Origin: Gemmatimonadota bacterium
Lineage (GTDB): Bacteria; Gemmatimonadota; Gemmatimonadetes; Gemmatimonadales; GWC2-71-9
Reading direction: 5' to 3'
Assembly (NCBI GenBank): GCA_003221005.1
Contig: QHTZ01000068.1
Span: forward strand, 1 to 52,743
DNA: 52,743 nucleotides
The position numbers and the translations under genes were made by a program. The notes beneath the pieces were generated by a model. That model was not told the origin of the DNA. It made no database searches and saw only the letters and a list, made by a program, of their open reading frames with translations. Below are positions 22,857 to 31,590 of this stretch, piece after piece (positions within the stretch are counted from its first letter, which is position 1; the number at the start of each line of letters is the position of its first letter).

Positions 22857-23909
22857 TTGCTCGCCTGCGTCATCCGCGCCACCGGCGGCCTCGATCAGAT
22901 ACAGATAGCTGACGTTCCCGAGCCGGATGCCGCCCTCGCTCCTGGCGACGTTCGGGTCGCCCTCCGGACCGCCGCGCTGAATCACCTCGATCTCTTCGTC
23001 GTGCGTGGCCTGCCGGGTGACCGCCGGTTCCCGCACGTCCTCGGCGCCGACGGCGCCGGGGTCGTCGCGGCGGTGGGCGGTGGCGTGACGCGGGTGAAGG
23101 CGGGCGACCGCGTGATGATCAACCCCGGGATCTCGGACTACACCTGCGAATACTGCATGGCGGGGGAGCACTCGCTGTGCTTGAACTATCGGCTGCTGGG
23201 TGAGCACTTGCCGGGGACCCTCACCGGCTCGATCGTCGTGCCGGAACGGAACCTCGCTCTGGTGCCGGCGCTCGACCCGCCGCTCAGCTGGGCCGAGGCG
23301 GCGGCCTTTTCCCTGGTGACCCTCACGGCGTGGCGGATGATCGTGACGCGCGCCGCGGTCCGGGCGGGCGAGACTGTGCTCGTGTGGGGCATCGGCGGTG
23401 GGGTCTCGCTCGCGGCGCTGCGCATCGCCAAGCTCCGGGGCGCCCGCGTGATCGTGACCTCGTCGCATGACGCCAAGTTGCCCGAGGCGCGCAAGCTCGG
23501 AGCTGACGTCACCCTGAATCACGCGACTCAGGAAGTCGCACGCGAGGTCCGGGCGCTGACCGGGCGGCGGGGCGCGGACGTGGTGGTCGACAGCGTGGGG
23601 GAAGCGACGTGGCAGAACTCGCTCCGGTCGCTGTGCAAGGGCGGGCGCCTCGTCACCTGTGGAGCGACGAGCGGCCCCAACGTGGTGACGGACGCACGGC
23701 GACTGTTCTGGAATCAGTACACCATCATGGGGTCGACAATGGGGAACGCCGCCGAATATCAGGAGGTCGTGCGGCAGCTCGGCGCCGGACACCTGCGCCC
23801 CCTCGTGGACCGGGTCTATCCGCTCGCGGAGGCGCGTGCCGCGTTCGAGCGCCTGGACCGGGGGGAGCAGCTGGGGAAGATCGCGGTGGAGATCGGCCCC
23901 CCATCCTAA
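22857..23909 (+). CDS. Zinc-type alcohol dehydrogenase / quinone oxidoreductase (MDR family)
   Basis: 350 residues from a TTG at 22857 that follows an AGGGA. The medium-chain dehydrogenase fold is clear: NHLDLFVVRGLPG, PHVLGADGAGVVAAVGGGV (catalytic domain), the nucleotide site ETVLVWGIGGGVSLAALRIAKLRGARVIVTSS and DVVVDSVGEATWQNSLRSL. The structural zinc loop is YTCEYCMAGEHSLC. Three of the usual four Cys are kept; the first is replaced by Asp, which can still bind zinc. Members reduce quinones or enals or oxidise alcohols; the substrate is not predictable. Its stop codon lies in the loop of the first hairpin of an IS605-like element. Confidence 0.88.
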   Translation: MLACVIRATGGLDQIQIADVPEPDAALAPGDVRVALRTAALNHLDLFVVRGLPGDRRFPHVLGADGAGVVAAVGGGVTRVKAGDRVMINPGISDYTCEYCMAGEHSLCLNYRLLGEHLPGTLTGSIVVPERNLALVPALDPPLSWAEAAAFSLVTLTAWRMIVTRAAVRAGETVLVWGIGGGVSLAALRIAKLRGARVIVTSSHDAKLPEARKLGADVTLNHATQEVAREVRALTGRRGADVVVDSVGEATWQNSLRSLCKGGRLVTCGATSGPNVVTDARRLFWNQYTIMGSTMGNAAEYQEVVRQLGAGHLRPLVDRVYPLAEARAAFERLDRGEQLGKIAVEIGPPS

Positions 23910-24017
23910 AGGATGGGCTCGGCCAGGACTGTCCTGAAGGACAATTCGCTCCGATGAGAGCCGCTTCGCTCGCTGTGCTGCAGCACGGTGCCGGCCGAGC
24001 CCACGCTTCAGCGTGGG
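23900..24017. mobile_element. IS200/IS605-like non-autonomous remnant (palindrome-flanked)
   Basis: A 118-bp structured element. Both ends are near-identical hairpins: CCCATCC-TAAA-GGATGGG (23900-23917) and CCCACGC-TTCA-GCGTGGG (24000-24017). A perfect 10-bp stem joins the ends: GGGCTCGGCC (23915-23924) with GGCCGAGCCC (23993-24002). Inside are TGTCC-TGAA-GGACA (23930-23943) and a 12-bp palindrome GTGCTG/CAGCAC (23975-23986). Terminal hairpins of this kind with short T/A-rich loops resemble IS200/IS605 family ends and the 3' ends of their TnpB guide RNAs. No transposase or TnpB frame remains, so this would be a MITE-like remnant. A bidirectional terminator or a structured RNA are alternatives. 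Confidence 0.5.
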
Positions 24018-24226
24018 AAACGATCGGCGGGCACCGTCAACTGGCCGTCAACCACGTGGACGACCGCGACTCCCAAACGTCGATTCCTAACCTCACGCCC
24101 GACACAGACTTCGCCGCTCCATCCGAGTTGAATTTGGCTACCTAAGTGGTTATTTTGTTTCAACTTAGCCCGCTTGCCCGGGCCCGTGACTTCCCCATTC
24201 CCAAAGGCACCTGACACCCGCCCGTC
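24018..24226 (+). other. gyrA upstream region
   Basis: About 210 bp between the palindromic element and gyrA. The first 100 bp hold nothing I recognise. From 24120 to 24170 the sequence turns AT-rich and carries the gyrA promoter candidate. A GTTGAA (24127-24132) and TTCAAC (24159-24164) pair flanks the promoter as a 6-bp inverted repeat, which could be an operator. The stretch before the ATG lacks a clear Shine-Dalgarno sequence. Confidence 0.4.
24128..24156 (+). promoter_or_regulatory. gyrA promoter
   Basis: TTGAAT (24128-24133) and TATTTT (24151-24156) with exactly 17 bp between, each matching the sigma-70 consensus at 4/6 positions, in the most AT-rich stretch of the window. Predicted start of transcription is near 24163, giving a leader of about 64 nt. 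Confidence 0.6.
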
Positions 24227-26770
24227 ATGACTGCTCCCAACGTTCGCGAACGCATCCTCCCCCGCCTCATCGAAGACGAGATGAAGGAGTCGTTCCTCGA
24301 CTACTCGATGAGCGTGATCGTGCAGCGCGCGCTCCCCGACGTGCGCGACGGCTTGAAGCCGGTGCACCGTCGGATCCTGTACGCGATGCACGAGCTCGGG
24401 CTCGTGCCCGGCCGCCCGCACAAGAAGAGCGCGACGGTGGTGGGCGATGTCCTCGGCAAGTACCACCCTCACGGCGACGTGGCGGTCTACGACTCGCTCG
24501 TGCGCATGGTGCAGGAGTTCTCGCTCCGCTACCCGCTGGTGGACGGGCAGGGGAATTTCGGCTCCGTCGACGGCGACTCACCCGCCGCGTACCGCTACAC
24601 CGAGGCCCGGCTCACCCGCGTCGCGATGACGATGCTCGAGGACATCGACAAGAATACCGTCGACTTCGTCCCGAACTTCGACGACCGGCTCCAGGAGCCG
24701 ACGGTGCTGCCGGCGCGGCTCCCCAACCTAATCGTGAACGGCTCGGCGGGGATCGCGGTCGGCATGGCGACGAACATTCCGCCCCACAACCTCGCGGAGA
24801 CCGTCGAGGCGATCAACCACCTCGTCGACCACCCCAACGCCGCCGTGAAAGATCTTCGCAAGTTTGTGAAGGGTCCCGACTTCCCGACTGGCGGGATCAT
24901 CTACGGCCGCGCCGGCATCAAGGAGTGCTACGAGAAGGGCCGCGGCCGGATCGTGATTCGCGCGCGCGCGACGGTGGAGGAGAAGGAGTCGACCGGCAAG
25001 CAGCAGATCGTCGTGACGGAGTTCCCCTACCAGGTCGCTCCCGAGCGGGTGATCGAGCAGATCCGGGACCTCGTGCTCGCGAAGAAGCTCGAGGGGATCT
25101 CGGACCTGCGGAACGAGTCCGACAAGGAAGGCATCCGGGTGGTGATCGAGCTGAAGCGGGACGCCGTGCCGCTCGTCGTCCTGAACCAGCTCTACATGCG
25201 CACGCAGATGCAGGTGACCTTCGGCGCCATCATGCTCGCGCTGGTGGACGGCGGGCCGAAGGAGATGGACCTGAAGGAGCTGCTGCAGCACTTCATCGAG
25301 CACCGCCACACCGTCATCACGCGCCGCACGGAGTTCGAGCTGAAGCGCGCCCAGGACCGGGAGCACATCCTGGAAGGCCTGAAGATCGCCGTCGACAATA
25401 TCGACGAGGTCATCAGGATCATCCGCAAGTCCAAAGACACGCCGGCGGCGGACGCGGCGCTGCGCAAGCGGTTCAAGCTCTCGGAGAAGCAGTCGGCCGA
25501 GATCCTCAACATGCGGCTGGCCCGGCTCACGGCGCTCGAGATCACGAAGCTCGACGAAGAGCTGAAAGAGGTCCGCAAGTTCATCAAAGAGTGCAAAGAG
25601 ATCCTCGCGTCCCGGCCCCGCCGCATGAAGATCCTCAAGGAGGAGCTCTCGGAGCTAGCGCATGGGTTCGGCGACGAGCGCCGCACCGAGATCGTCGCCG
25701 ACCAGGGCGAGTTCTCGATCGAGGACCTGATCGCGGAAGAGGACATGGTGATCACCGTGTCCCACGCGGGCTACATCAAGCGGCTCCCGACGACGGCGTA
25801 CCGGCGCCAGCGGCGCGGCGGCAAGGGCGTCATCTCGGCCCACACCAAGGAAGACGATTGGGTAGAGCACTTGTTCATCGCCTCGACCCACGACTACGTG
25901 ATGTTCTTCACCCAGCAGGGGCAGTGCTACTGGCTCAAGGTGCACGAGATCCCGCAGGCGGCGCGCGCGGCGCGGGGCAAGCCGATCGCGAGCTGCATCG
26001 CCATGAAGCCCGACGAGCGCCTGGCGTCCCTTGTGCCGGTCCGCGAGTTCGCCGACGACCAGTACCTCCTGTTCGCCACCAAGCAGGGCGTCGTGAAGAA
26101 GACGGTGCTGTCGGAGTTCGGGAATCCGCGCTCTGTTGGCATCCGGGCCATCAACGTGGAGAAGGGCGACGAGCTGATCGACGTGCAGGTGACGGACGGC
26201 AAGAACGACATCGTGCTCGCGACGCGCCACGGGATGAGCATCCGGTTCCACGAGAAGGACGTGCGCGACATGGGCCGCACGGCGACCGGCGTGAAGGGGA
26301 TCGAGCTCGAGAAGAAGGACCAGGTGATCGACCTCGTAGTCGTGCGCCGCAAGTCCACGCTCCTCACGGTGACCGAGAAGGGCATGGGGAAGCGCTCCGA
26401 GCTCGACGAGTACCGGGTGCAGCACCGCGGCGGCCGCGGCATCATCACGCTCAAGCGCGCCGACAAGACGGGCGACATCGTCGCCCTGAAGGAAGTGCTC
26501 CCGGACGACGAGCTGATGATGATCACGAAAAAGGGCATCATGATCCGCGTGCCGGTGGAGGGGATTCGGATCTCCGGGCGCAACACGCAGGGAGTGAAAA
26601 TCATGAACCTCATCCCCGGGGACCTGGTGGTGGACGTCGCGCGCGTGGTGAAGGAGGACGAAGCCGAGGACGCCGAGGCAGGGGACGAGGACGGCGACGG
26701 CGCGGCGCCGCGCGCGGCCGCGAAGCAGCCGCCGAAGCGCCGGCCCAAGTCCGGCGCCAAGAAGAAATAG
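24227..26770 (+). CDS. gyrA: DNA gyrase subunit A
   Basis: Gyrase A breaks and reseals DNA to introduce negative supercoils. 847 residues, normal length. The N-terminus has [34 protein letters not shown], the quinolone region [24 protein letters not shown] and the catalytic Tyr in [10 protein letters not shown]. The GyrA box QRRGGKG, diagnostic of gyrase rather than topoisomerase IV, is in [19 protein letters not shown]. Beta-pinwheel repeats continue to about residue 810, followed by an acidic then Lys/Arg/Ala-rich tail ending SGAKKK. At the position of E. coli Ser83 the residue is Val; Asp87 is kept. gyrB is not adjacent. It heads a rightward series with its own promoter. Confidence 0.98.
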   Translation: MTAPNVRERILPRLIEDEMKESFLDYSMSVIVQRALPDVRDGLKPVHRRILYAMHELGLVPGRPHKKSATVVGDVLGKYHPHGDVAVYDSLVRMVQEFSLRYPLVDGQGNFGSVDGDSPAAYRYTEARLTRVAMTMLEDIDKNTVDFVPNFDDRLQEPTVLPARLPNLIVNGSAGIAVGMATNIPPHNLAETVEAINHLVDHPNAAVKDLRKFVKGPDFPTGGIIYGRAGIKECYEKGRGRIVIRARATVEEKESTGKQQIVVTEFPYQVAPERVIEQIRDLVLAKKLEGISDLRNESDKEGIRVVIELKRDAVPLVVLNQLYMRTQMQVTFGAIMLALVDGGPKEMDLKELLQHFIEHRHTVITRRTEFELKRAQDREHILEGLKIAVDNIDEVIRIIRKSKDTPAADAALRKRFKLSEKQSAEILNMRLARLTALEITKLDEELKEVRKFIKECKEILASRPRRMKILKEELSELAHGFGDERRTEIVADQGEFSIEDLIAEEDMVITVSHAGYIKRLPTTAYRRQRRGGKGVISAHTKEDDWVEHLFIASTHDYVMFFTQQGQCYWLKVHEIPQAARAARGKPIASCIAMKPDERLASLVPVREFADDQYLLFATKQGVVKKTVLSEFGNPRSVGIRAINVEKGDELIDVQVTDGKNDIVLATRHGMSIRFHEKDVRDMGRTATGVKGIELEKKDQVIDLVVVRRKSTLLTVTEKGMGKRSELDEYRVQHRGGRGIITLKRADKTGDIVALKEVLPDDELMMITKKGIMIRVPVEGIRISGRNTQGVKIMNLIPGDLVVDVARVVKEDEAEDAEAGDEDGDGAAPRAAAKQPPKRRPKSGAKKK

Positions 26771-26771
26771 C

Positions 26772-27701
26772 GTGATCGAGCCCGAGGCCGTCCGCGAGGC
26801 GGCCGCCGCCCTGCGCGGTGTGGCCGTGCGCACCCCGCTGCGCTACGTGGAGCCGCTCGGCGCCTACCTCAAGCTCGAGAACCTCCAGCCGATGGGCGCC
26901 TTCAAGATCCGCGGCGCGTACAACGCGATCCGGCGCCTGCCCGATGCCGCGCGCCGCCGCGGGGTGATCACCTACTCGAGCGGCAATCACGGCCAGGCGG
27001 TCGCCTACGCGGCGTGCCGTCTGGGGTTGCGGGCCGTCGTGGTGATGCCCGAGACCGCGCCGGCGGTGAAGGTCGCGGGCGTGAAGCGGTGGGGCGGGGA
27101 GGTGGTCCCGGCGGGGCGCACCTCCGAAGACCGGCAGCGGAAGGCCGAGGAGATCGCGGCGCGGGAGCACCTCGCGATCGTGTCGCCGTTCGACGATCCC
27201 GACATCGTGACGGGGCAGGCGACGGTGGCGCTCGAAATCGTGGAGGATCTCCCCGACGTCGCGACCGTGGTGGTGCCCGTGGGCGGGGGCGGGCTCATCT
27301 CCGGCGTGGTCACCGGCCTCGCGGCGGCCGGAAGCGTCGCGCGGGTGTGGGGCGTGGAGCCGACCGGCGCGCCGAAGCTGGCGCGCTCGCTCGCGGACGG
27401 GCATCCGGTGCGGCTCGAGCGCACGGCGAGCATCGCGGACGGCCTGATCACGCTCACCGTCGGCGACGTGCCGTTCGCCGAGCTCGCGCGCCACCGCGAG
27501 CGGCTCGCCGGCGTCGCGCTGGTCGAGGATGACAGCCTGCGCGAGGCGATGCATTTTCTGTGGCGGCAGTGCCGCCTGGCGGTGGAGCCCTCCGGCGCGG
27601 CGACGGTCGCGGGCGTGCGCTCGGGCGCCGTGCGGCCGGCCGCGCCGGCCGTGCTCATCGTGAGCGGCGGCAACGTGGACCCCGCGCGGCTCGAGGACTG
27701 A
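26772..27701 (+). CDS. PLP-dependent threonine/serine ammonia-lyase or racemase
   Basis: 309 residues, GTG start one base after the gyrA stop. Fold-type II PLP enzyme: KLENLQPMGAFKIRGAYNAI carries the PLP Lys (in FKIRG), TYSSGNHGQAVAYAA is the phosphate-contacting SxGNHGQ motif, and VVVPVGGGGLISGVVTG is the glycine loop. It lacks the C-terminal ACT-type regulatory domain of biosynthetic IlvA. It therefore resembles catabolic threonine deaminase, serine racemase or threo-3-hydroxyaspartate ammonia-lyase. The exact substrate is not decidable by eye. Confidence 0.9.
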   Translation: MIEPEAVREAAAALRGVAVRTPLRYVEPLGAYLKLENLQPMGAFKIRGAYNAIRRLPDAARRRGVITYSSGNHGQAVAYAACRLGLRAVVVMPETAPAVKVAGVKRWGGEVVPAGRTSEDRQRKAEEIAAREHLAIVSPFDDPDIVTGQATVALEIVEDLPDVATVVVPVGGGGLISGVVTGLAAAGSVARVWGVEPTGAPKLARSLADGHPVRLERTASIADGLITLTVGDVPFAELARHRERLAGVALVEDDSLREAMHFLWRQCRLAVEPSGAATVAGVRSGAVRPAAPAVLIVSGGNVDPARLED

Positions 27702-29147
27702 ATGGCGACGAGCAACCCCACCGGCCTCAAGATTCTCGTCGCCGACGACGATCAGTCGCTCGTCCGCACGCTGACCTGGATCCTCAAGGAGAACGGCTAC
27801 GACGTCGTGGTCGCGCCCGGGGGCGAGGGGCTGCTCGTGCGCGTGGAGGAGGAGCGGCCCAACCTGCTGCTCCTCGACATCATGATGCCGAAGACCGACG
27901 GCCTCCAGCTGCTGGCGCGCCTCAAGGCGGACGACCGGTTCCGCGACCTGCCGGTCCTGATGATCTCCTCGATGCCGCCCGAAGAAGCGACGGTGAAGGC
28001 GCTGGGCCTGGGCGCCGCGGACTTCATCCCCAAGCCGTTCCGGGTGCGGGAGCTGCTGGCGCGGGTCAAGGCGCAGCTGATCTACGCCCATGAGCTCGCG
28101 CGAGCCCGCGAGGAGGCCCAGAGCCGGGCCGCCATCGTGGACATTCTCCACGAGGTCACCGACTCCCTCAAGCCGGACGAGATCTACCACATTCTGGCGC
28201 GGCGCATCGCGCGCGTGCTCCAGATCTCCAAGTGCTCACTCGTGCTCGCCAAGCCGGGGGACCAGATCGGGGTCGTGGTGGCTGCCTACGAGAACCCGAT
28301 GCTGCGCAACCTGCAGATCGAGCTGGCGCGCTATCCCGAGATTCAGCGGGCCCTGGAGCTGGGACGCGGCGTGCTGGTCGAGGACGTCGCGAACGACTCG
28401 CTGTACGCCGAAGAGCGGCTGCGTTGGCAGCGCGAGGGGATTGCCGTCCCCACGCGCTCGGCGGTGGCGCTGCCGTTCTCCATGAAGGATCAGCAGGTGG
28501 GGGTGTTCTTTCTGCGCACCACAGGGGAGGACCCGCCGCTGACGCGTGCCGACGCGCAGTTCGCCGAGACGGTGATCCGGACCGCGGTGGCGGCGATCGA
28601 AAAGGCGTACGACTTCGAGACCGCCGTCTCCGACAAGAAGCGGCTCGAGAAGCTCGCGGCGACCGACGCCCTCACCGGCTGTCTCAACCGGCGCGCGCTC
28701 TCCGAGGAGCTGGAGCAGGAGCTCGACCGCGCCCGTCGCTACAATCTCGCCATCACGATCCTGCTCGCCGACATCGATCGGTTCAAACTGGTCAACGACA
28801 CACGCGGCCACATTGCGGGCGACTCAGTTCTCCGGCAAGTTGGGGAGCTCTTGCGCCGGGAGGCGCGCTCGGTGGACATCGTGGCGCGGTACGGGGGAGA
28901 GGAATTCGTGGTGGTGATGCCCGAGACGGCCCTGCACGGGTCGGCGATCTTCGCGGAGCGGCTGCGGCGGCGCGTGATGCAGCATGACTTCGCCGAGCCC
29001 GGCGAGGATCCGCTCAACCTCACCGTCAGTATCGGGCTTGCGTCGTTCCCGGACGACCGCGTGACCAGCGCGGACAGCTTCGTGGCGCTCGCCGACCAGG
29101 CTCTCTACCGGGCCAAGAACGAGGGACGCAACCTGGTGCGCCAGTGA
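27702..29147 (+). CDS. Response regulator with receiver, GAF and GGDEF domains (diguanylate cyclase)
   Basis: 481 residues that start directly after the previous stop. Receiver domain about 10-130: ILVADDDQSL, phospho-acceptor Asp in LLLLDIMMPKTDG, and FIPKPF with the conserved Lys. GAF-like domain about 150-310: DILHEVTDSLKPDEIYHILARRIARVLQISKCSLVLA. GGDEF domain about 325-480: ATDALTGCLNRRALSEELE, ILLADIDRFKLVNDTRGHIAGDSVL and an active RYGGEEFVVVMPE, with the inhibitory I-site RSVD five residues before it. It should make c-di-GMP with product feedback, gated by phosphorylation and by whatever the GAF domain senses. No histidine kinase is adjacent; a Ser/Thr kinase overlaps it by 4 bp. Confidence 0.93.
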   Translation: MATSNPTGLKILVADDDQSLVRTLTWILKENGYDVVVAPGGEGLLVRVEEERPNLLLLDIMMPKTDGLQLLARLKADDRFRDLPVLMISSMPPEEATVKALGLGAADFIPKPFRVRELLARVKAQLIYAHELARAREEAQSRAAIVDILHEVTDSLKPDEIYHILARRIARVLQISKCSLVLAKPGDQIGVVVAAYENPMLRNLQIELARYPEIQRALELGRGVLVEDVANDSLYAEERLRWQREGIAVPTRSAVALPFSMKDQQVGVFFLRTTGEDPPLTRADAQFAETVIRTAVAAIEKAYDFETAVSDKKRLEKLAATDALTGCLNRRALSEELEQELDRARRYNLAITILLADIDRFKLVNDTRGHIAGDSVLRQVGELLRREARSVDIVARYGGEEFVVVMPETALHGSAIFAERLRRRVMQHDFAEPGEDPLNLTVSIGLASFPDDRVTSADSFVALADQALYRAKNEGRNLVRQ

Positions 29148-30208
29148 GCGAGCGGCGGTGTCCCCGTTGCGGCACGGTGTACGGCGACACGGCGCGCTTC
29201 TGCCCACGCGACGGCAGCCTGCTGGTCGAGGTGCAGGCCAAGCTGGCCGCCACACCGCCGCCGCCCGGCGGCACCGGCGTGCGTACCCCGCCGACACCGG
29301 CGCGGGCCCTCGACCGCGCCGCGAGCCTCTCCGGCCAGTTGCTCGACACGCGCTATCAGGTGCTCAAGAAGCTGGGCGAGGGCGGGATGTCCTACGTCTA
29401 TCTCGCCAAGGAAGTCGCCACCGCGTCGCAAGTCGCCATCAAGGTGCTGTCCCCCAAGCTCGCAACCGACAAGAGCTCGGTGGAGCGACTGCGGCGCGAG
29501 GCGGGGCTGGCCATGCGGCTCGACCACCCCAATGTCTGCCGCATCATGCGCCTGGGCGAGTCCGAGGACGGGCTGATCTACCTCGTCATGCCATTCCTCG
29601 AGGGCGAGCTCCTGTCCGACCGCGAGGTCCGGGGCGGGCCGATGGAGCTCACGGCCGGGATCGACGTGCTGCAACAGGTGTGCGCCGGCCTGCACCACGC
29701 GCACGAGCTCCAGATTGTGCACCGCGACTTGAAGCCCGAGAACATCATGCTCGTACCGGTCGACGGCGGCCGCGAGCGGGCGGTCGTCATGGACTTCGGG
29801 CTCGCCAAGGAGCGACGCGCCGATCCCGCCATCGCGAAGCTCACGGCGACCGGGATCATCCTCGGGACGCCGGAGTTCATGAGTCCCGAGCAGATCCGCG
29901 GCAAGCCGCTCGACGCGCGCTCCGACGTGTACGCCCTCGGCATCGTGGCGTTCGAGATGTTCAGCGGCAAGCTGCCGTTTCAGGGGCGCAACGCGCAGGA
30001 AATGATGATCGCCCGCCTGCGGGGGCAGCCCTTGCCGCTGCGCCAGTTCCGGCCCGACCTCCCGCCCGCCCTTGAGAAGGCGCTCGCCCGCGCGATGGCG
30101 ACGGCCCCGGACGACCGCTACGCCACCGCGTTCGAGTTCGCCGAGGCGCTGACCGCCCAGGCGTCGCCGGGCGGCGTCTTCGGCAAGCTCAAGGAGAAGC
30201 TCACGTAG
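29144..30208 (+). CDS. Ser/Thr protein kinase with N-terminal zinc-ribbon
   Basis: 354 residues, GTG overlapping the previous stop (GTGA). A short zinc ribbon opens the protein: RCPRCGTVYGDTARFCPRDG. The last ligand position is Asp instead of Cys. A Pro-rich linker follows, then a Hanks-type kinase domain (about 66-340): KKLGEGGMSYVYLAKE (glycine loop), VAIKVLSPK (ATP Lys), IVHRDLKPENIML (catalytic loop), VMDFGLAKE (DFG) and GTPEFMSPEQIRG. It ends shortly after the kinase domain (GVFGKLKEKLT), with no membrane helix or sensor domain, so it is cytosolic. Its overlap with the diguanylate cyclase gene suggests that the two act in one signalling route. Confidence 0.95.
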   Translation: MSERRCPRCGTVYGDTARFCPRDGSLLVEVQAKLAATPPPPGGTGVRTPPTPARALDRAASLSGQLLDTRYQVLKKLGEGGMSYVYLAKEVATASQVAIKVLSPKLATDKSSVERLRREAGLAMRLDHPNVCRIMRLGESEDGLIYLVMPFLEGELLSDREVRGGPMELTAGIDVLQQVCAGLHHAHELQIVHRDLKPENIMLVPVDGGRERAVVMDFGLAKERRADPAIAKLTATGIILGTPEFMSPEQIRGKPLDARSDVYALGIVAFEMFSGKLPFQGRNAQEMMIARLRGQPLPLRQFRPDLPPALEKALARAMATAPDDRYATAFEFAEALTAQASPGGVFGKLKEKLT

Positions 30209-30210
30209 GG

Positions 30211-31539
30211 ATGCTGCGCTCCGCGGCTTTCAGCCTGCTCCTGCCGGCCTCGCTCCTCGCGCAACAGCCGGCACCCGTCACGGCCATCAAGGCCGGCGCG
30301 CTGATTGACGGCGCCGGCGGCGCGCCCGTGCAGAACGCCGTGATCCTCGTCCAGGGCGAGCGGATCACCGCAGCGGGCGCGAACGTCGCGGTCCCGCGTG
30401 GCGCCACCGTCATCGATCTCTCGGCGTTCACCGTCCTCCCCGGACTGATCGACGCCCACGTGCACCTCGCGGGCCGCACGATCGGCGATGGCGACTGGCA
30501 GCACGCCAACCTCACCAACAGCCCCGCGCAGCTCGCGCTGCTCGGCGCCGCGCACGCCCTGCAGACCCTCGAGGCGGGGTTCACCACCGTGCGCGTGGTG
30601 GGTTCGGCGCACATGGGCGACCTCGCGCTCCGCAATGCGATCAACGCCGGCTGGCTCCCCGGACCGCGCATCGTGGGCGCGGGCATTTCGTTCGGTATCC
30701 GTGGCGGGCACTGCGACGAGACCGACGGGTTCTGGCCGGGCGCGCTGCACCACGAAGGCGGGATCGAAGACGGCGTCGCGAACGGCGCCGACGCAGTCCG
30801 TGACGCGGTACGCTACATGGTGAAGTACGGCGCCGACGTGATCAAGATCTGCGCCACCGGGGGCGTGCTGTCGCCCACCGACTCGGCGGGGAGCCAGCAG
30901 TACACCGAGGAGGAGATGCGCGTGATCGTGGAGACCGCGCGCATGCTCGACCGCAGGGTCGCGGCACACGCGCACGGCACGGCCGGGATCAAGGCGGCCG
31001 TCCGCGCCGGCGTCACGTCCATCGAGCACGGCTCCATCCTGGACGACGAGGCCGTGCGGCTCATGAAGGAGCACGGCACGTATCTCGTCCCCACGCTCCT
31101 CGCCGGCTACACGGTCGACTCGATGGCGCGCGCCGGGGCACTGCCCCCCGCCGTCGCGGCGAAGGCCATGGCGATCGCCCCGCGCATGCAGCAGTCGTTC
31201 CGGCTGGCGCTCGCCGGTGGTGTGCGGATCGCGCTCGGCACCGACGCCGGGGTGATGCGTCACGGCACGAACGCGCGCGAATTCGAGCTGATGGTGAGGT
31301 ATGGCATGCCCCCGATGCAGGCGATCCAGGCCGGCACCCTCGTGGGCGCCACGCTGCTCGGCCGCGAGGCCGATGTCGGGTCACTCGTCCCTGGCAAGTA
31401 TGCCGACATCGTCGCCGTCAGAGGCGACCCGCTCAAGGACATCACCCTGCTCCAGCACGTCGACTTCGTGATGAAGGGCGGCAGCGTCGTCAAACAGAAC
31501 GGGCAGCTCGTGGGGAGGAGCGCGGCAGGGGTGCCGTGA
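30211..31539 (+). CDS. Secreted amidohydrolase (Xaa-Pro dipeptidase/imidazolonepropionase-like)
   Basis: 442 residues with a Sec signal peptide (MLRSAAFSLLLPASLLAQQ). All metal ligands are visible: PGLIDAHVHLAG (HxH), the carbamylated-Lys motif DVIKICATGGVLSP, VAAHAHGTAG, TSIEHGSILDD and GTDAGVMRHGTN. The C-terminus has GSLVPGKYADIVAVRGDPL, the usual end of this group. Characterised relatives hydrolyse Xaa-Pro or Xaa-Arg dipeptides or N-acyl/N-methylphosphonate amino acids. It follows the kinase gene after 2 bp and is the last gene before a decamer word array. Unlike the 15835-17535 protein it keeps the full binuclear site. Confidence 0.92.
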   Translation: MLRSAAFSLLLPASLLAQQPAPVTAIKAGALIDGAGGAPVQNAVILVQGERITAAGANVAVPRGATVIDLSAFTVLPGLIDAHVHLAGRTIGDGDWQHANLTNSPAQLALLGAAHALQTLEAGFTTVRVVGSAHMGDLALRNAINAGWLPGPRIVGAGISFGIRGGHCDETDGFWPGALHHEGGIEDGVANGADAVRDAVRYMVKYGADVIKICATGGVLSPTDSAGSQQYTEEEMRVIVETARMLDRRVAAHAHGTAGIKAAVRAGVTSIEHGSILDDEAVRLMKEHGTYLVPTLLAGYTVDSMARAGALPPAVAAKAMAIAPRMQQSFRLALAGGVRIALGTDAGVMRHGTNAREFELMVRYGMPPMQAIQAGTLVGATLLGREADVGSLVPGKYADIVAVRGDPLKDITLLQHVDFVMKGGSVVKQNGQLVGRSAAGVP

Positions 31540-31550
31540 GGGTGATAAGG

Positions 31551-31590
31551 GGCGGTAGGAGGCGGTAGGAGACGGTATGCGGCGGTATGC
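31551..31590. repeat. Decamer word array, unit GGCGGTAGGA, single arm
   Basis: Four abutting 10-bp words: GGCGGTAGGA, GGCGGTAGGA, GACGGTATGC, GGCGGTATGC. The array spans the intergenic gap and the first codons of the E1-alpha gene. The same decamer recurs in the array at 33811-33925, about 2.2 kb on. Confidence 0.8.

Noticed and set aside
22854..24145. Long shadow frames over gyrA and the Ig-like gene on the opposite strand
   Set aside because: High-GC sequence leaves the opposite strand open by chance. They lack motifs, signal peptides or ribosome binding sites.
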